The notes beneath the pieces are model-generated. The model saw only the letters and a list, made by a program, of their open reading frames with translations, searched no databases and had not been told where the DNA came from. Made by a program: the position numbers and the translations under genes. A DNA stretch of 64,000 nt from Thermoanaerobacterales bacterium (GTDB taxonomy: Bacteria; Bacillota; Thermosediminibacteria; Thermosediminibacterales; Tepidanaerobacteraceae): NCBI GenBank assembly GCA_012840135.1, contig DUMA01000007.1, positions 1 through 64,000 of the forward strand. The letters run 5' to 3'. Shown in pieces: positions 7,982-16,477 of this stretch. Within the stretch, counting starts at the first letter, position 1. Each line of letters begins with the position of its first letter.

Positions 7982-8932
7982 TTAATTTTTACAGGGTTGT
8001 CCTCCTAGACCCATCAAAAGACCATTTTCTTTTACTGCTGGACTTGTAGTCAAAAACAACACTTTCCCATTTATGGGTGATAAAATTTCTTCTATTTTGT
8101 TTCCAAAGTAGTCTTCGATGATTCCGACACATTTGTTTTTACTTACTTCATCTCCAACTTTTACTTTTGTGTAAAATATGCCTTTTTTAGGGGTGTAGAC
8201 CCAGACGAATTCATCATAAAAGGTCAGATTTTCAGGGACTACTGGCTCTCCCTCAAGGCAGCCTAAATAGCGAAGGACATTGTATAGTCCTTTCATATGC
8301 AAGTTTACGGATTCTTCATCGAGTTGGCCAATGCCACCGGCTTCAACAATAGCTGCCGGTATCCCGTGTTCTGAAGCGTTAGCATACGTGGTACCATAAT
8401 CAGGCCAGCTGCCGGTCAAAGTGGTGGAAATGATATTTTTAAGTCCATAATATTTCGTTATTTCTAATGATTTTTGATCTATCTTTTCATTGCCGCTTTT
8501 GTGATATATGGAGAAAGGCTCCAGGGCTTCTACCATGTCACCGCCGTGCAAGTCTAAATAATAATCACCTTTGAGTATAACATCATTGAAAAGATGATAT
8601 GCCAATACTTGTGTATAACTACCGTTTTTGTCTCCCGGGAAAAAGCGGTTTGGATTTTTACCGTCAACGGGACATACGAACATACTCCGACTCTCAAAGG
8701 CTTTAAGACTTGAAATGGTGACGATCTGGATTTTGCCGGCGACTTTTTCAGGGGCAAGTTGCTTAAAAAGCCTTATTGCCGACACTATTCCCGGGTACTC
8801 AGCCCCGTGGATGCCTGCAGTGATGGTAACTGTGGGACCCGGTTTTGCACCTTCTATTGTGGCCAGGGGAAAGGCAATTTCTTCCTGGTCGCTGGAATAG
8901 AATTTCAACCATTCGTTTTTTTTACAAGTCAA
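7982..8932 (-). CDS. Succinylglutamate desuccinylase/aspartoacylase-family zinc deacylase
   Basis: A 316-residue M14-like metallo-enzyme. HGAEYPG (His42, Glu45) and a later DLHGGD supply the expected zinc ligands. The second half carries the beta-rich domain ending in the PINGKVLF segment common to AstE/AspA relatives. The family removes acyl groups from N-acyl amino acids or amides. The start is TTG 8932, seven bases after GGAGGG. It is the last gene of the operon with the sodium symporter at 8966-10363, which fits uptake followed by hydrolysis of a small acylated compound (inference). The substrate is unknown; the ATC-hydrolase-like gene at the operon head hints at a sulfur- or amide-containing ring compound. 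Confidence 0.85.
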   Translation of the reverse strand: MTCKKNEWLKFYSSDQEEIAFPLATIEGAKPGPTVTITAGIHGAEYPGIVSAIRLFKQLAPEKVAGKIQIVTISSLKAFESRSMFVCPVDGKNPNRFFPGDKNGSYTQVLAYHLFNDVILKGDYYLDLHGGDMVEALEPFSIYHKSGNEKIDQKSLEITKYYGLKNIISTTLTGSWPDYGTTYANASEHGIPAAIVEAGGIGQLDEESVNLHMKGLYNVLRYLGCLEGEPVVPENLTFYDEFVWVYTPKKGIFYTKVKVGDEVSKNKCVGIIEDYFGNKIEEILSPINGKVLFLTTSPAVKENGLLMGLGGQPCKN

Positions 8933-8965
8933 TTTATATCCCTCCAGAATATGTTTGTTGGTCTG

Positions 8966-10363
8966 TTATGAGGCAAAGGTATCAGGAAAGAACCGACTTA
9001 ACTTTGATTCTTCTGGCGGAGGAGTGAGAAGGCTTACTATTATTAAGACAGCGGTGGATATAAAAATTGTGGGAAAAACGGTCCCTATACCAAAAGGCTG
9101 TTTAAGGGCTTCCCAAACTATAGTTATTATGCCGGCGGAAAGTACACAGGCAAAACCTCCGGCAGCCGTTGCTCTCTTCCAGAAGAAAGAAGCTATAAGC
9201 GCCGGCGCAAGCCCTCCCTCCATGGTATAAGCATAAATTACCATGGCCAAGATAGAAGGAAAGAACTGTACCTGAATATATGCAAGAAGTCCTAAAATAA
9301 GCACTGTCAGGCGAGTGTATAAGAGGACCCTTCGATCATCGGCTTTTGGATTTATAAACGTTTGGTAAATATCGTGTATGATGTTAGTAGCAGGTGAAAG
9401 CAACATAGAGTCTCCTGTAGAAACGATTATGGCTACTGCCGCTGCTAACATAATGATTCCCACCAAAGGAGGCAGCGCATTTTTTGCCACATGCATAATG
9501 ATAGAATCGCCATTTATACCGGGGAAAAGCTCTGCCCCTACGGTGGCTGTAAAGACCAGCACAAAAACTATAAAAATTATTGCCGGTAAACTTACGATGA
9601 CCGCGATGCGCGATTCTTTAATATTTTTTGAGGCAAAAATCCTTTGCCATAAAGGCTGCATGACGAAGACCAGGCAGAAAGTGGGAAACATTACTTTCAT
9701 GGCGTCATAGAAGGAGCCTCCAAAGATATTGACTTTATCCGGGGAAACATGTGATAAAAATGAAGATAAACCACCGGCGGATTGAAGCACAAATGGCAGG
9801 CCTATTAAGAGCGACAAGATAATAGTTACTCCTTGGATGAGGTCGGTATAAGCTACAGAAAGTAGACCTGCGATCATAGTATATCCAATTATGAAGATTG
9901 CAGAAATTATTGTTCCAACTTTTGGGTCAATACCTGCTGCAACGTTCAATACATAGCCACCGGCCTTCATTTGGTAGCCTACGATGGCTGTTTCGGCTGC
10001 AATTATAATGAGCGAAGCCACAAGCCTTGTTGCATTATTAAATCTTACTCCCAAAATATCGGGTGTGGAATACCCCTCAAAATTTCTTATTTTGTCGGCT
10101 ATAAACACAAGGGCCAGTACCGCCAAAAAGCCGCCGGCATCCATCCAAACCGCTGAAAGTCCCACTTTATAAGCAAGAGCAGAGCCGCCGATAAGGGAAC
10201 CAGCACCGATATATGTGGCCACCATGGTGCCGGAATTTACCCACCAGGGTAGACCTCGATCGGCCATCATAAAGCTTTTGCTGCCCTCTATTTTTTTATA
10301 GAACCAGGTCCCTACTAATAAGAGACCTATAAGATAAATTATAATAGCCCATAAGTATATCAT
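8966..10363 (-). CDS. Sodium:solute symporter family transporter
   Basis: A 465-residue membrane protein with about 12-13 hydrophobic segments. The conserved core near residues 40-60 (WVNSGTMVATYIGAGSLIGG) and the STGDSMLLSPATNIIHDIY segment near residue 320 are SSF signatures. It probably imports the substrate of the neighbouring deacylase using the sodium gradient. ATG start with AAGGAGG; 33 bases separate its stop from the deacylase start. SSF members carry sugars, amino acids, pantothenate and more, so the solute is not assignable. Confidence 0.92.
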   Translation of the reverse strand: MIYLWAIIIYLIGLLLVGTWFYKKIEGSKSFMMADRGLPWWVNSGTMVATYIGAGSLIGGSALAYKVGLSAVWMDAGGFLAVLALVFIADKIRNFEGYSTPDILGVRFNNATRLVASLIIIAAETAIVGYQMKAGGYVLNVAAGIDPKVGTIISAIFIIGYTMIAGLLSVAYTDLIQGVTIILSLLIGLPFVLQSAGGLSSFLSHVSPDKVNIFGGSFYDAMKVMFPTFCLVFVMQPLWQRIFASKNIKESRIAVIVSLPAIIFIVFVLVFTATVGAELFPGINGDSIIMHVAKNALPPLVGIIMLAAAVAIIVSTGDSMLLSPATNIIHDIYQTFINPKADDRRVLLYTRLTVLILGLLAYIQVQFFPSILAMVIYAYTMEGGLAPALIASFFWKRATAAGGFACVLSAGIITIVWEALKQPFGIGTVFPTIFISTAVLIIVSLLTPPPEESKLSRFFPDTFAS

Positions 10364-10390
10364 AAGAAACCTCCTTTGATAATTTAGATA

Positions 10391-11065
10391 TCATTTAGAT
10401 AATTCCCCTTTATTTTCTCTCAACAAATTTGTGTAACTTTCACTCATTTTCACATAGTGATTAACGATAGCTTCATGAGCTTTCCCAGCATTTTTCGATT
10501 TTATGGCATCAAGGAGTCCATAATGTCTTATTACCACATCCTTTAGAGGGATATTGAGTTTGCTGTAAAAAGTCATAAAGAGAGCCGCTATTGTTGTATT
10601 GGTGTCGGCCCAGATTTTGTAAAGCAGGTCATGTCCGGTGGACTTTAATAAACATGAATGAAATTCGATATCACAATTTACCATACCTTCGATATCTTTA
10701 TGCTTAGATGATTCATCCATTTCAATGAGTATATTTTCGAAATGTCCTATGATCTCCGGGGTAATACGAGGCAAGGCCAGGTCCACCGCGTAACCTTCAA
10801 GAAGCCCTCTGATACTACAGACTTCGTTTACCTGTTTTTCTGTCATGGTAGTCACGAAAGCTCCTTTGTATGGATTTGACCGTACCAAGCCTTCGCTTTC
10901 AAGCTTCATTAAAGCTTCCCGGACAGGCCCTCGGCTTATATGTAATCTTCCGGCAATGTCTCCGGGGATGATCCTGTCACCGGGTTTTAGTTCACCGCTT
11001 AAAATCATCCTTCGAATATAAACTGCAACATTGTCTTTTATGGTTTTATGATTAAAGTCCACCAA
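10391..11065 (-). CDS. GntR-family transcriptional regulator, FCD/FadR subfamily
   Basis: A 224-residue repressor. The N-terminal winged helix includes GELKPGDRIIPGDIAGRL and ISRGPVREALMKLESEGLV (about residues 25-60). The C-terminal all-helical FCD ligand domain has the HSCLLKSTGH metal-site pattern. It sits inside the operon it probably controls, between the ATC-hydrolase-like gene and the symporter. TTG 11065 follows AAAGG by 7 bases; GTG 11062 is an alternative. A 14-base palindrome at 11665-11678, just below the operon promoter, is a candidate binding site. Confidence 0.92.
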   Translation of the reverse strand: MVDFNHKTIKDNVAVYIRRMILSGELKPGDRIIPGDIAGRLHISRGPVREALMKLESEGLVRSNPYKGAFVTTMTEKQVNEVCSIRGLLEGYAVDLALPRITPEIIGHFENILIEMDESSKHKDIEGMVNCDIEFHSCLLKSTGHDLLYKIWADTNTTIAALFMTFYSKLNIPLKDVVIRHYGLLDAIKSKNAGKAHEAIVNHYVKMSESYTNLLRENKGELSK

Positions 11066-11078
11066 AGCATCACCTTTC

Positions 11079-11618
11079 CTATTCTTGTTTTGTGATTCTC
11101 ATGATGCAGACATCATCTTCGGCTAATGTTTTGGGAAATTCCAATTTTATATTGGGAAATGGCTCTAACATGGCGAAATCTCCAGGCATTAAGAGCAATC
11201 TACAGAGCTTGGTTATCTCCTCCTGGCTGCATCCCAGTTCCTTGAATGCATTGATATGAGGGCAATTGTAGATGCGCTTTTCTGCGATCTTTTCGGAAAG
11301 CTCGGTGATCTCTTGTTTAAATGCCAGCATCCCGCCCCTGGAAGTTTGGTTAAGGAGTGCATCGGCAGCATCTTTAACATTACCCATCTTTTTTGAATTG
11401 TGTTTCCCAAATTCATAAGACGCAATAGCCATAACTTTGTCTGCATCTACTTCAGGATACAATTTTTGAAGAGTTTTGTAAATAAAGTAAAAAATCTTTG
11501 CTCTATCTGCAATGGCACTCTCCAAGGCTTTCGCAAACTCTTCTGGGGTAATGTCATCTTTAACGCCCAGTTTTTCCACAAAAGCTTGAATCCGTTTTTT
11601 TTCATCATAACAGCACAT
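11079..11618 (-). CDS. L-2-amino-thiazoline-4-carboxylic acid hydrolase-like protein
   Basis: A 179-residue protein resembling the ATC_hydrolase family (PF14196): an N-terminal helical region (DRAKIFYFIYKTLQ) and a C-terminal Cys-rich part with NCPHINAFKELGCSQEEI, LC at 138-139 and DVCIMRI. Cys119, Cys130, Cys139 and Cys170 are the likely functional residues. Characterised members open the thiazoline ring of ATC in L-cysteine formation, but many relatives are uncharacterised. First gene of the operon with GntR, symporter and deacylase, 13 bases before gntR. The start ATG has AAGGAGGTG 7 bases upstream. The family is recognised from motif memory. Confidence 0.7.
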   Translation of the reverse strand: MCCYDEKKRIQAFVEKLGVKDDITPEEFAKALESAIADRAKIFYFIYKTLQKLYPEVDADKVMAIASYEFGKHNSKKMGNVKDAADALLNQTSRGGMLAFKQEITELSEKIAEKRIYNCPHINAFKELGCSQEEITKLCRLLLMPGDFAMLEPFPNIKLEFPKTLAEDDVCIMRITKQE

Positions 11619-11664
11619 AACATTTCACCTCCTTTCATGGATACAAAGATACATTTATACTGTC

Positions 11665-11678
11665 AACTGTTAACAATT
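11665..11678. promoter_or_regulatory. Candidate GntR operator
   Basis: AACTGTTAACAATT is an imperfect palindrome (arms 6 of 7) lying 5 bases downstream of the -10 box at 11684-11692, where a bound repressor would block transcription start. The operon encodes its own GntR/FCD regulator, whose family often binds short palindromes of this size. Confidence 0.4.
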
Positions 11679-11683
11679 AATAT

Positions 11684-11712
11684 TTATTCTACATTTTTTT
11701 GCTATTTCCTGC
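11684..11712 (-). promoter_or_regulatory. Sigma-H-like promoter of the ATC-hydrolase operon
   Basis: Minus strand GCAGGAAAT (11704-11712), 11 bases, GTAGAATAA (11684-11692). Both boxes match the Bacillus sigma-H consensus RNAGGAWWW-N11/12-RNNGAATWW at every position. It would give a leader of about 55-60 bases before ATG 11618. One of six such sites in the window. Confidence 0.65.
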
Positions 11713-11774
11713 TATTTCGAATAAATATAATGTCTGTATAACGGGGTTAAATCCCTCGGCTTTAGCCTAAACCT

Positions 11775-11812
11775 TTAAGAGTCAGGTGCTCTACCAACTG
11801 AGCTAATGGCCC
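11775..11812 (-). pseudogene. 5' half of a tRNA-Lys(CTT) gene
   Basis: The minus strand carries GGGCCAT (acceptor), TA, a D-arm with AGTTGGTA loop and GAGC, then the 5' anticodon stem CCTGA and loop CTCTTAA with anticodon CTT. The 3' anticodon stem, T-arm and acceptor end are absent; the sequence continues AGGTTTAGGC instead of TCAGG. The fragment breaks at the anticodon-loop edge, a known integrase crossover region. Not a functional tRNA. Confidence 0.75.
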
Positions 11813-12222
11813 CCGAATACTTTATATCCTGCTTTATATGCAGCAGGATATCCCTGATACTGCATTATAGTGTCTATCGTTTTAGCGAGCTTTATTTTTT
11901 TGTATGCTTCAATAAACTCAGCATCTTTAACAAGAACCAAACCCCATTCCTGGTGATTAGCTTTCTGTTCTTCATATTTTCCCTGCAGGCCTTCGATAAA
12001 GCCCATTGCGTAGTCATTTTCAAGCCCTCTGGTACTGAAGCCGTCTTTTATATATTGATACCTCAATCTTTTTACGGCGCTTTCTATGCAATCCACAGCA
12101 AATTCCATGACAATATTGCACACCATGACGTCTTCTTCTCCGCCGAAGAATACAATTGTATGCGTTCGTCTGGTCCTGAAATAATTATAGCACCCGAAGT
12201 TATCTGCAATAACCCGTGCCAA
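11803..12222 (-). pseudogene. DUF2786-type protein, N-terminally truncated relic
   Basis: A 139-residue open frame resembling the C-terminal two thirds of DUF2786-containing phage/plasmid proteins: LARVIADNFGCYNYF, IVFFGGEEDV and a helical tail with DYAMGFIEGL. Recognisable family sequence (KWKAQ) continues in frame upstream of TTG 12222 until a TAA at 12241-12243, so the N-terminal domain is lost. No ribosome site supports the internal start. The last codons GGC CAT TAG are supplied by the tRNA-Lys fragment, so the frame ends inside it. A 14-base palindrome (AGCTTAGCTAAGCT, 12238-12251) marks the upstream break. Confidence 0.55.
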
Positions 12223-12312
12223 TTGAGCTTTCCACTTAGCTTAGCTAAGCTTTTGTAAAAGAAATATTGGTTCTTTTTTCTTTTATATCTTAACTATATG
12301 AACTCCACCTGA

Positions 12313-12341
12313 TAAAAAAAGCCGGCATTGCAAATCCGGCT
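12313..12341 (-). terminator. Terminator of the ABC-2/NEW3 operon
   Basis: AGCCGG (12320-12325) pairs with CCGGCT (12336-12341) around a 10-base loop, followed on the minus strand by seven T residues. It begins 20 bases after the stop of the permease gene. Confidence 0.85.
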
Positions 12342-12361
12342 GTAAAACTAAGTTATTTACT

Positions 12362-13366
12362 TCATGCACGAATTTCCTGGCGCAAAAACAAAGTGTATGC
12401 TGCGGCAAAGATGATAAGGGTCGCCGCCACCAACCCCGTAAGATGCGGCCATACCAGCAAAAGGCTCTGGCCCAGAGGCAAAAATCCGGAAATGGCGCCG
12501 TAAGCCTGTTCGACGAGCACCGGTCCGAGAGTTCTCACTTCCGGCGAAAGAAGTGTCAGAGAAGCTTCGCTGTAGAGCGTCGATGGAGATAGGCGGCTTA
12601 TATTCTGTCTCAATACGACGTTGTAAAACTCAGATGCGGTCTGAGAGGAGTCATTGGCCGGAAATACCGCATCGGCCACCATGCCAGCCAGCAGTGGAAC
12701 GAAAATGGAAAAAAAGAGCCACAGAGCTATTCCTCCCAGAGCCGATGTGGCGGCCTGTCTGAACAGCAGTGAAAACAGCATCGAAAGGGCCAGCCAGAAG
12801 GCCATATACACCACGCTCAAAGCCAGATAAAGCAGGAGTCTTAATATCTCCTCTCCCGATGGCGCAACACCGGTCATTAGTATCCCCATGCCCCCTACAA
12901 AGCCGCCGAGAGCCGCAGTCATTATGGCGAGCACCACAAGCCTTGCAAGGAATTTGCCGTTTATAACGTCATCCCGGTATACGGGCTGAGACAGCAGCCT
13001 GCTCATAGTGCCCCGATTCTGTTCCCCATTAATGGCGTCAAAACCCATCGCCAGGCCCACCAGCGGTCCCAGTAGGGATAAAAACCATGTGAAGGGCGGC
13101 AGTGAATTGGCAGAGGTGGTAAAAAGCCTTACCAGCGTAAACCCGCTGTCTCCCATTTCATCGGCCGGCAGGCTCTGCATCGCAGCATAAAAAGAAACGG
13201 CACCCGTTACCATAATCAAAAAAAAGAGGATAAAAAATCTGCTGCTGGATAATTGATCGGCCAGCTCTTTCCTGAATATGGTTTCAAGATTCCCGCTGCT
13301 TTTGCGCTTTACCTTTTTTTCAATATCTTCACCTTCAATGCTGGTGGTAGAAGTGGTTACCGTCAC
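12362..13366 (-). CDS. ABC-2 type exporter permease
   Basis: A 334-residue membrane protein with a cytoplasmic N-terminal stretch, a first membrane segment near residue 45 (FFILFFLIMVTGAVSFYA), a large external loop and five further hydrophobic segments. NGEQNRGTMSRLLSQPVYRDDVINGKF near residue 115 is the typical ABC-2 coupling region. It begins with GTG 13366, one base after the ATPase stop codon, with GAGGTG upstream. Together with the ATPase and the NEW3-domain protein it forms a three-gene exporter or membrane-remodelling unit of unknown cargo. Confidence 0.88.
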   Translation of the reverse strand: MTVTTSTTSIEGEDIEKKVKRKSSGNLETIFRKELADQLSSSRFFILFFLIMVTGAVSFYAAMQSLPADEMGDSGFTLVRLFTTSANSLPPFTWFLSLLGPLVGLAMGFDAINGEQNRGTMSRLLSQPVYRDDVINGKFLARLVVLAIMTAALGGFVGGMGILMTGVAPSGEEILRLLLYLALSVVYMAFWLALSMLFSLLFRQAATSALGGIALWLFFSIFVPLLAGMVADAVFPANDSSQTASEFYNVVLRQNISRLSPSTLYSEASLTLLSPEVRTLGPVLVEQAYGAISGFLPLGQSLLLVWPHLTGLVAATLIIFAAAYTLFLRQEIRA

Positions 13367-13367
13367 C

Positions 13368-14312
13368 CTATTTCACCTCTTCTCCCTGGAAGTACTGACG
13401 GTAAATGTCATCAAGATTATATCCCCGCACATTCAAATGGTAGACAGCCATGTGGCGGGCTGTAAGCTCTGTTACGATGCGGGGCGCCAGATTTTCACCG
13501 TCGCCTTTGACAATGACCGTATCTCCGTGCCTTTCGGCGAAATTCACTCCGGCCACCGACATCACCGCATCGGCCAGCTGCTCAACAGGCTCGGCTCTGA
13601 TTTCAATTACCTGCCCGCCATCGGAAAGCTGGGCCGCCAGGTCTTTTATCTTTCCCTCGGCTATCAATTTCCCTTTAACAAAGATTCCCACCCTGTCACA
13701 TATGGATTGAATCTGATAAAGAAGATGAGAAGAAATCAGGATGGTCTTGCCTTCTTTTTGTCCCAGATCTCTTATGATATCCAGAAGCTCTTCCGCACCT
13801 TCGGGATCAAGGCCCAGCGTAGGTTCGTCGAGGATTATAATTTTCGGGTCCTTTAAAAGCACATCGGCTATCCCCAACCGCTGCCGCATACCCCTGGAGT
13901 ATTCCTTTACCCTTCGGTCCGCAGCTTCCGCCAGACCCACCTTTTCCAGCAGGTTTTGAATCTTTACTTCGGCCTCCTGCCCGGCGATATGGTTCAACCT
14001 GGCGGTATACCTCAAATTCTCACGGCCGGTCATGTCATCGTAGAATCCAATATTATCCGGCATGTATCCCACTATCCTTTTTACATCCAGAGCGTCGCGC
14101 ATGGGGTCAAATCCTCCCACCTGCAGACTTCCCGATGTAGGTTCGGTCAATCCCATGAGCATGAGGATGGTGGTGGTCTTGCCCGCTCCGTTCGGTCCCA
14201 GAAAACCGAATATTTCTCCGCTGTTCACAGTCAAGTTGAGTTGATCCACTGCGGTAATATCCCCGTATTTTTTCGTAAGGTCGACCATCGATATAATGCC
14301 ATCATGTCCCAT
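13368..14312 (-). CDS. ABC transporter ATP-binding protein (ABC-2 exporter)
   Basis: A single ABC domain of 314 residues: Walker A GPNGAGKTT near residue 43, signature SRGMRQRLGIADVL, Walker B IIILDEPTLGLDPEG and switch His in ISSHLL. A C-terminal extension of about 90 residues is typical of the CcmA/NatA-like class. The frame is open 28 codons further upstream, but that stretch lies over the end of the NEW3 gene and lacks a start signal. ATG 14312, two bases after the NEW3 stop, is chosen; ATG 14288 is an alternative. Translational coupling is likely. Confidence 0.92.
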   Translation of the reverse strand: MGHDGIISMVDLTKKYGDITAVDQLNLTVNSGEIFGFLGPNGAGKTTTILMLMGLTEPTSGSLQVGGFDPMRDALDVKRIVGYMPDNIGFYDDMTGRENLRYTARLNHIAGQEAEVKIQNLLEKVGLAEAADRRVKEYSRGMRQRLGIADVLLKDPKIIILDEPTLGLDPEGAEELLDIIRDLGQKEGKTILISSHLLYQIQSICDRVGIFVKGKLIAEGKIKDLAAQLSDGGQVIEIRAEPVEQLADAVMSVAGVNFAERHGDTVIVKGDGENLAPRIVTELTARHMAVYHLNVRGYNLDDIYRQYFQGEEVK

Positions 14313-14314
14313 TT

Positions 14315-15493
14315 CTATCGCCGCCCGTACTTTTTGAATATCCACATAACCCAAAGTATCACACCTATGACTATAACTGCACCCACAACGCCCCATAGGG
14401 TCGATACATGTACGGTCACCCGAATATCAGCATCGGCCGTAGTTTCTTTCGTTGAAGCGCTGATGCTCACCACATAATCGCCGGCAATAGCTTTGGCGGA
14501 AGAATCGATAAACGCCGTTACCTGCCTTTTTTCTCCGCTGGGGAGGCGGTCTATGGTGGAAGGTTCAAAAGTCACCGCCCAATTCTGAGGCGTCTGGGCC
14601 GAAAAAGTTATATCTTGAAGATCGGCACTGCCGTTGTTTTCAACCTGCAGTGTCACCGCTCCTTTGTGCCCTGCCGTAACATCCGCATTTAAGCGTCCGG
14701 AAGGGGTGGTGAGATTTAACCTGTAAGTTCCGGTTATAACAACTTCCAGGTTTGCCTTGACGGCCTCATTGCCGGAAACAGCAGCCGCCGTTATGCTGTA
14801 TTTCCCGGCTTTCACGCCCTTTGGCGGCTGAACCGTCACATCAAGGTCCTGGGTTTTCCCCGCATCGAGGCTCAAGCTGGTTATCTGGTTGTCCTGATAA
14901 GCCGGTTTGAAAAAGACCTGCCATCCCTCGGGAGCACTGGCTCCCAGGCTGTAAAAGCGCCCGTGCCCGCTGTTGTTCGACAGAGTCGCGCGAAAACTGT
15001 AGCTCGCCGTGTCGGGACCGCTCAATGAGGGATACTGTACCTCCAGTTTATCGCCGCCGCTGGCGCCGGCCTTCACCTTTACATTTATCGATAATACTGC
15101 CCGGTTCCTGGCTCCGACGGCTTCGACCTTCAGATTGTAATCCCCGTTTTTCTGGTCCTGAGGTATCTGGATACGCAGTTCCGCCTGGCTGCTGTCATTG
15201 GAAGGTATGAAAATCTCATGGATTTCCATGCCGTTTCCATAAATCTGTCCCGTCCAGCCTGCCGGCAAAGATGCCACCTTGAGGGTTACGTATCCGGAAG
15301 TCCCGCTTATTGTAAGCGGAAAAGTAATGCTGCCTCCCGGTTGTGCCGTCACTCCCGGATAAGGGGTGAAAACCGTCAAACCCCCTGACGCAAGGGCCGG
15401 CTGCACACCGGTCATGGCGAAAATAAAAACAACCGAAAATAATAGGGACAACGCTTTTTTAATGAAACTGAACTTATAAAGCCAGTAAAACAA
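14315..15493 (-). CDS. NEW3-domain surface protein associated with ABC-2 exporter
   Basis: A secreted, membrane-anchored protein of about 392 residues. It has a signal peptide ending near ALASGG, then three or four immunoglobulin-like repeats of about 90-100 residues with PAGWTGQIYG, PEGWQVFFKP and PQNWAVTFEP motifs (the NEW3/NPCBM-associated fold), and a C-terminal transmembrane helix followed by KKYGRR. Such proteins commonly sit beside ABC-2 transporters; the externally exposed repeats may bind polysaccharide or surface protein (inference). First gene of its operon. GTG 15502 overlaps the GGGGTG ribosome site, while TTG 15493 is eight bases after it and is preferred. Confidence 0.82.
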   Translation of the reverse strand: MFYWLYKFSFIKKALSLLFSVVFIFAMTGVQPALASGGLTVFTPYPGVTAQPGGSITFPLTISGTSGYVTLKVASLPAGWTGQIYGNGMEIHEIFIPSNDSSQAELRIQIPQDQKNGDYNLKVEAVGARNRAVLSINVKVKAGASGGDKLEVQYPSLSGPDTASYSFRATLSNNSGHGRFYSLGASAPEGWQVFFKPAYQDNQITSLSLDAGKTQDLDVTVQPPKGVKAGKYSITAAAVSGNEAVKANLEVVITGTYRLNLTTPSGRLNADVTAGHKGAVTLQVENNGSADLQDITFSAQTPQNWAVTFEPSTIDRLPSGEKRQVTAFIDSSAKAIAGDYVVSISASTKETTADADIRVTVHVSTLWGVVGAVIVIGVILWVMWIFKKYGRR

Positions 15494-15624
15494 GACAATC
15501 ACCCCGTTTTTTAATTTTGTTGGCCCTATTTTCCCGGTTTTTATTGTAAAATAGAAATATGCAAAATTTATGATTAATTTGTGAGGATTTTTTGAAAAAC
15601 CAATTCATTAAATAAACAAAACCA

Positions 15625-16467
15625 TTATAAGCGATTCATAGCCTCTCCGGCATGGTAGGAACTCCTCACCAGGGGACCCGAGGCAACGTATTTGAAGCCG
15701 ATATCGTAACCTATTTTTTTGTACTTATCGAATTGCTCTGGAGTTACATATTCAGCCACTTCTATGTGTTTGCTGGAAGGCCTCAAATACTGGCCTATAG
15801 TCATCATATCGCACTTTATGTTTCGAAGGTCTTTCATCACATCGACAACTTCCTGTTCGGTTTCACCTAGTCCCACCATGATGCCCGATTTTGTATAGAT
15901 GCTGTCGTCGAGTTCTTTTACCCTCTTTAATAGATTTAAAGACCGCCGGTAGTCAGCTTGAGGCCGCACCATTGAATAAAGTCTTGGCACCGTCTCCACA
16001 TTGTGATTTATGACATGGGGATGAGCTTTCACCACCGTCTTTATGGATTGGTCATTCCCCCCGAAGTCCGATACCAGTACTTCTATAGTAATCCCCGGAA
16101 TTTTTTTCAGCTCTTCTATGGTCCTGGCAAAGTGGTAAGCACCGCCGTCGGGAAGGTCATCCCTGGTGACACAGGTCACAACCACGTGTTTTAACCCCAG
16201 CCTCCAGGCAGCCTCGGCCACCCTTTTCGGCTCATCTTTATCCGGAGGCTGCGGGCAACCCTTGTCCACAGCACAGAACCGGCACCCGCGGGTGCATACA
16301 TTTCCCAGGATCATGAAGGTAGCCGTCTTTCTGGCGAAACATTCGCCTATATTGGGGCAGTCGGCACTCTGACATACCGTATTCAGGGACATGTCCTTTA
16401 AAAAATGCTGCATCATTTTCAATTCTTCCTGCGATACCTTTACCTTCAGCCATTCAGGCTTTTGCAT
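15625..16467 (-). CDS. lipA: Lipoyl synthase
   Basis: A radical-SAM enzyme of 280 residues that inserts two sulfur atoms into protein-bound octanoyl groups. The auxiliary cluster motif C-x4-C-x5-C (Cys32, 37, 43; [12 protein letters not shown]), the radical-SAM motif C-x3-C-x2-C (Cys58, 62, 65; CTRGCRFC) and the C-terminal RSSYHAGE serine ligand are all present. It follows lipB by 10 bases in a lipB-lipA operon and has a GAGGG ribosome site. It serves 2-oxo acid dehydrogenase or glycine-cleavage complexes; the E1 alpha fragment at the left edge belongs to one such complex. Confidence 0.97.
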   Translation of the reverse strand: MQKPEWLKVKVSQEELKMMQHFLKDMSLNTVCQSADCPNIGECFARKTATFMILGNVCTRGCRFCAVDKGCPQPPDKDEPKRVAEAAWRLGLKHVVVTCVTRDDLPDGGAYHFARTIEELKKIPGITIEVLVSDFGGNDQSIKTVVKAHPHVINHNVETVPRLYSMVRPQADYRRSLNLLKRVKELDDSIYTKSGIMVGLGETEQEVVDVMKDLRNIKCDMMTIGQYLRPSSKHIEVAEYVTPEQFDKYKKIGYDIGFKYVASGPLVRSSYHAGEAMNRL

Positions 16468-16477
16468 CTTTTATCCC

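Noticed and set aside
11638-11666. Sigma-A promoter TTGACA-17-TATCCA in front of the ATC-hydrolase-like gene
   Set aside because: The -35 is perfect but the -10 is poor and the leader would be very short. The sigma-H-like site at 11684-11712 is a better match and its -35 part is consensus at all positions.
11745-11790. IS200/IS605 right-end hairpin next to the tRNA fragment
   Set aside because: GGCTTTAGCC is self-complementary and followed by CTAAACC, reminiscent of such ends, but the stem is too short and no transposase is present.
11775-11812. Functional tRNA-Lys gene
   Set aside because: Only the 5' half is present; no 3' anticodon stem, T-arm or acceptor strand follows.
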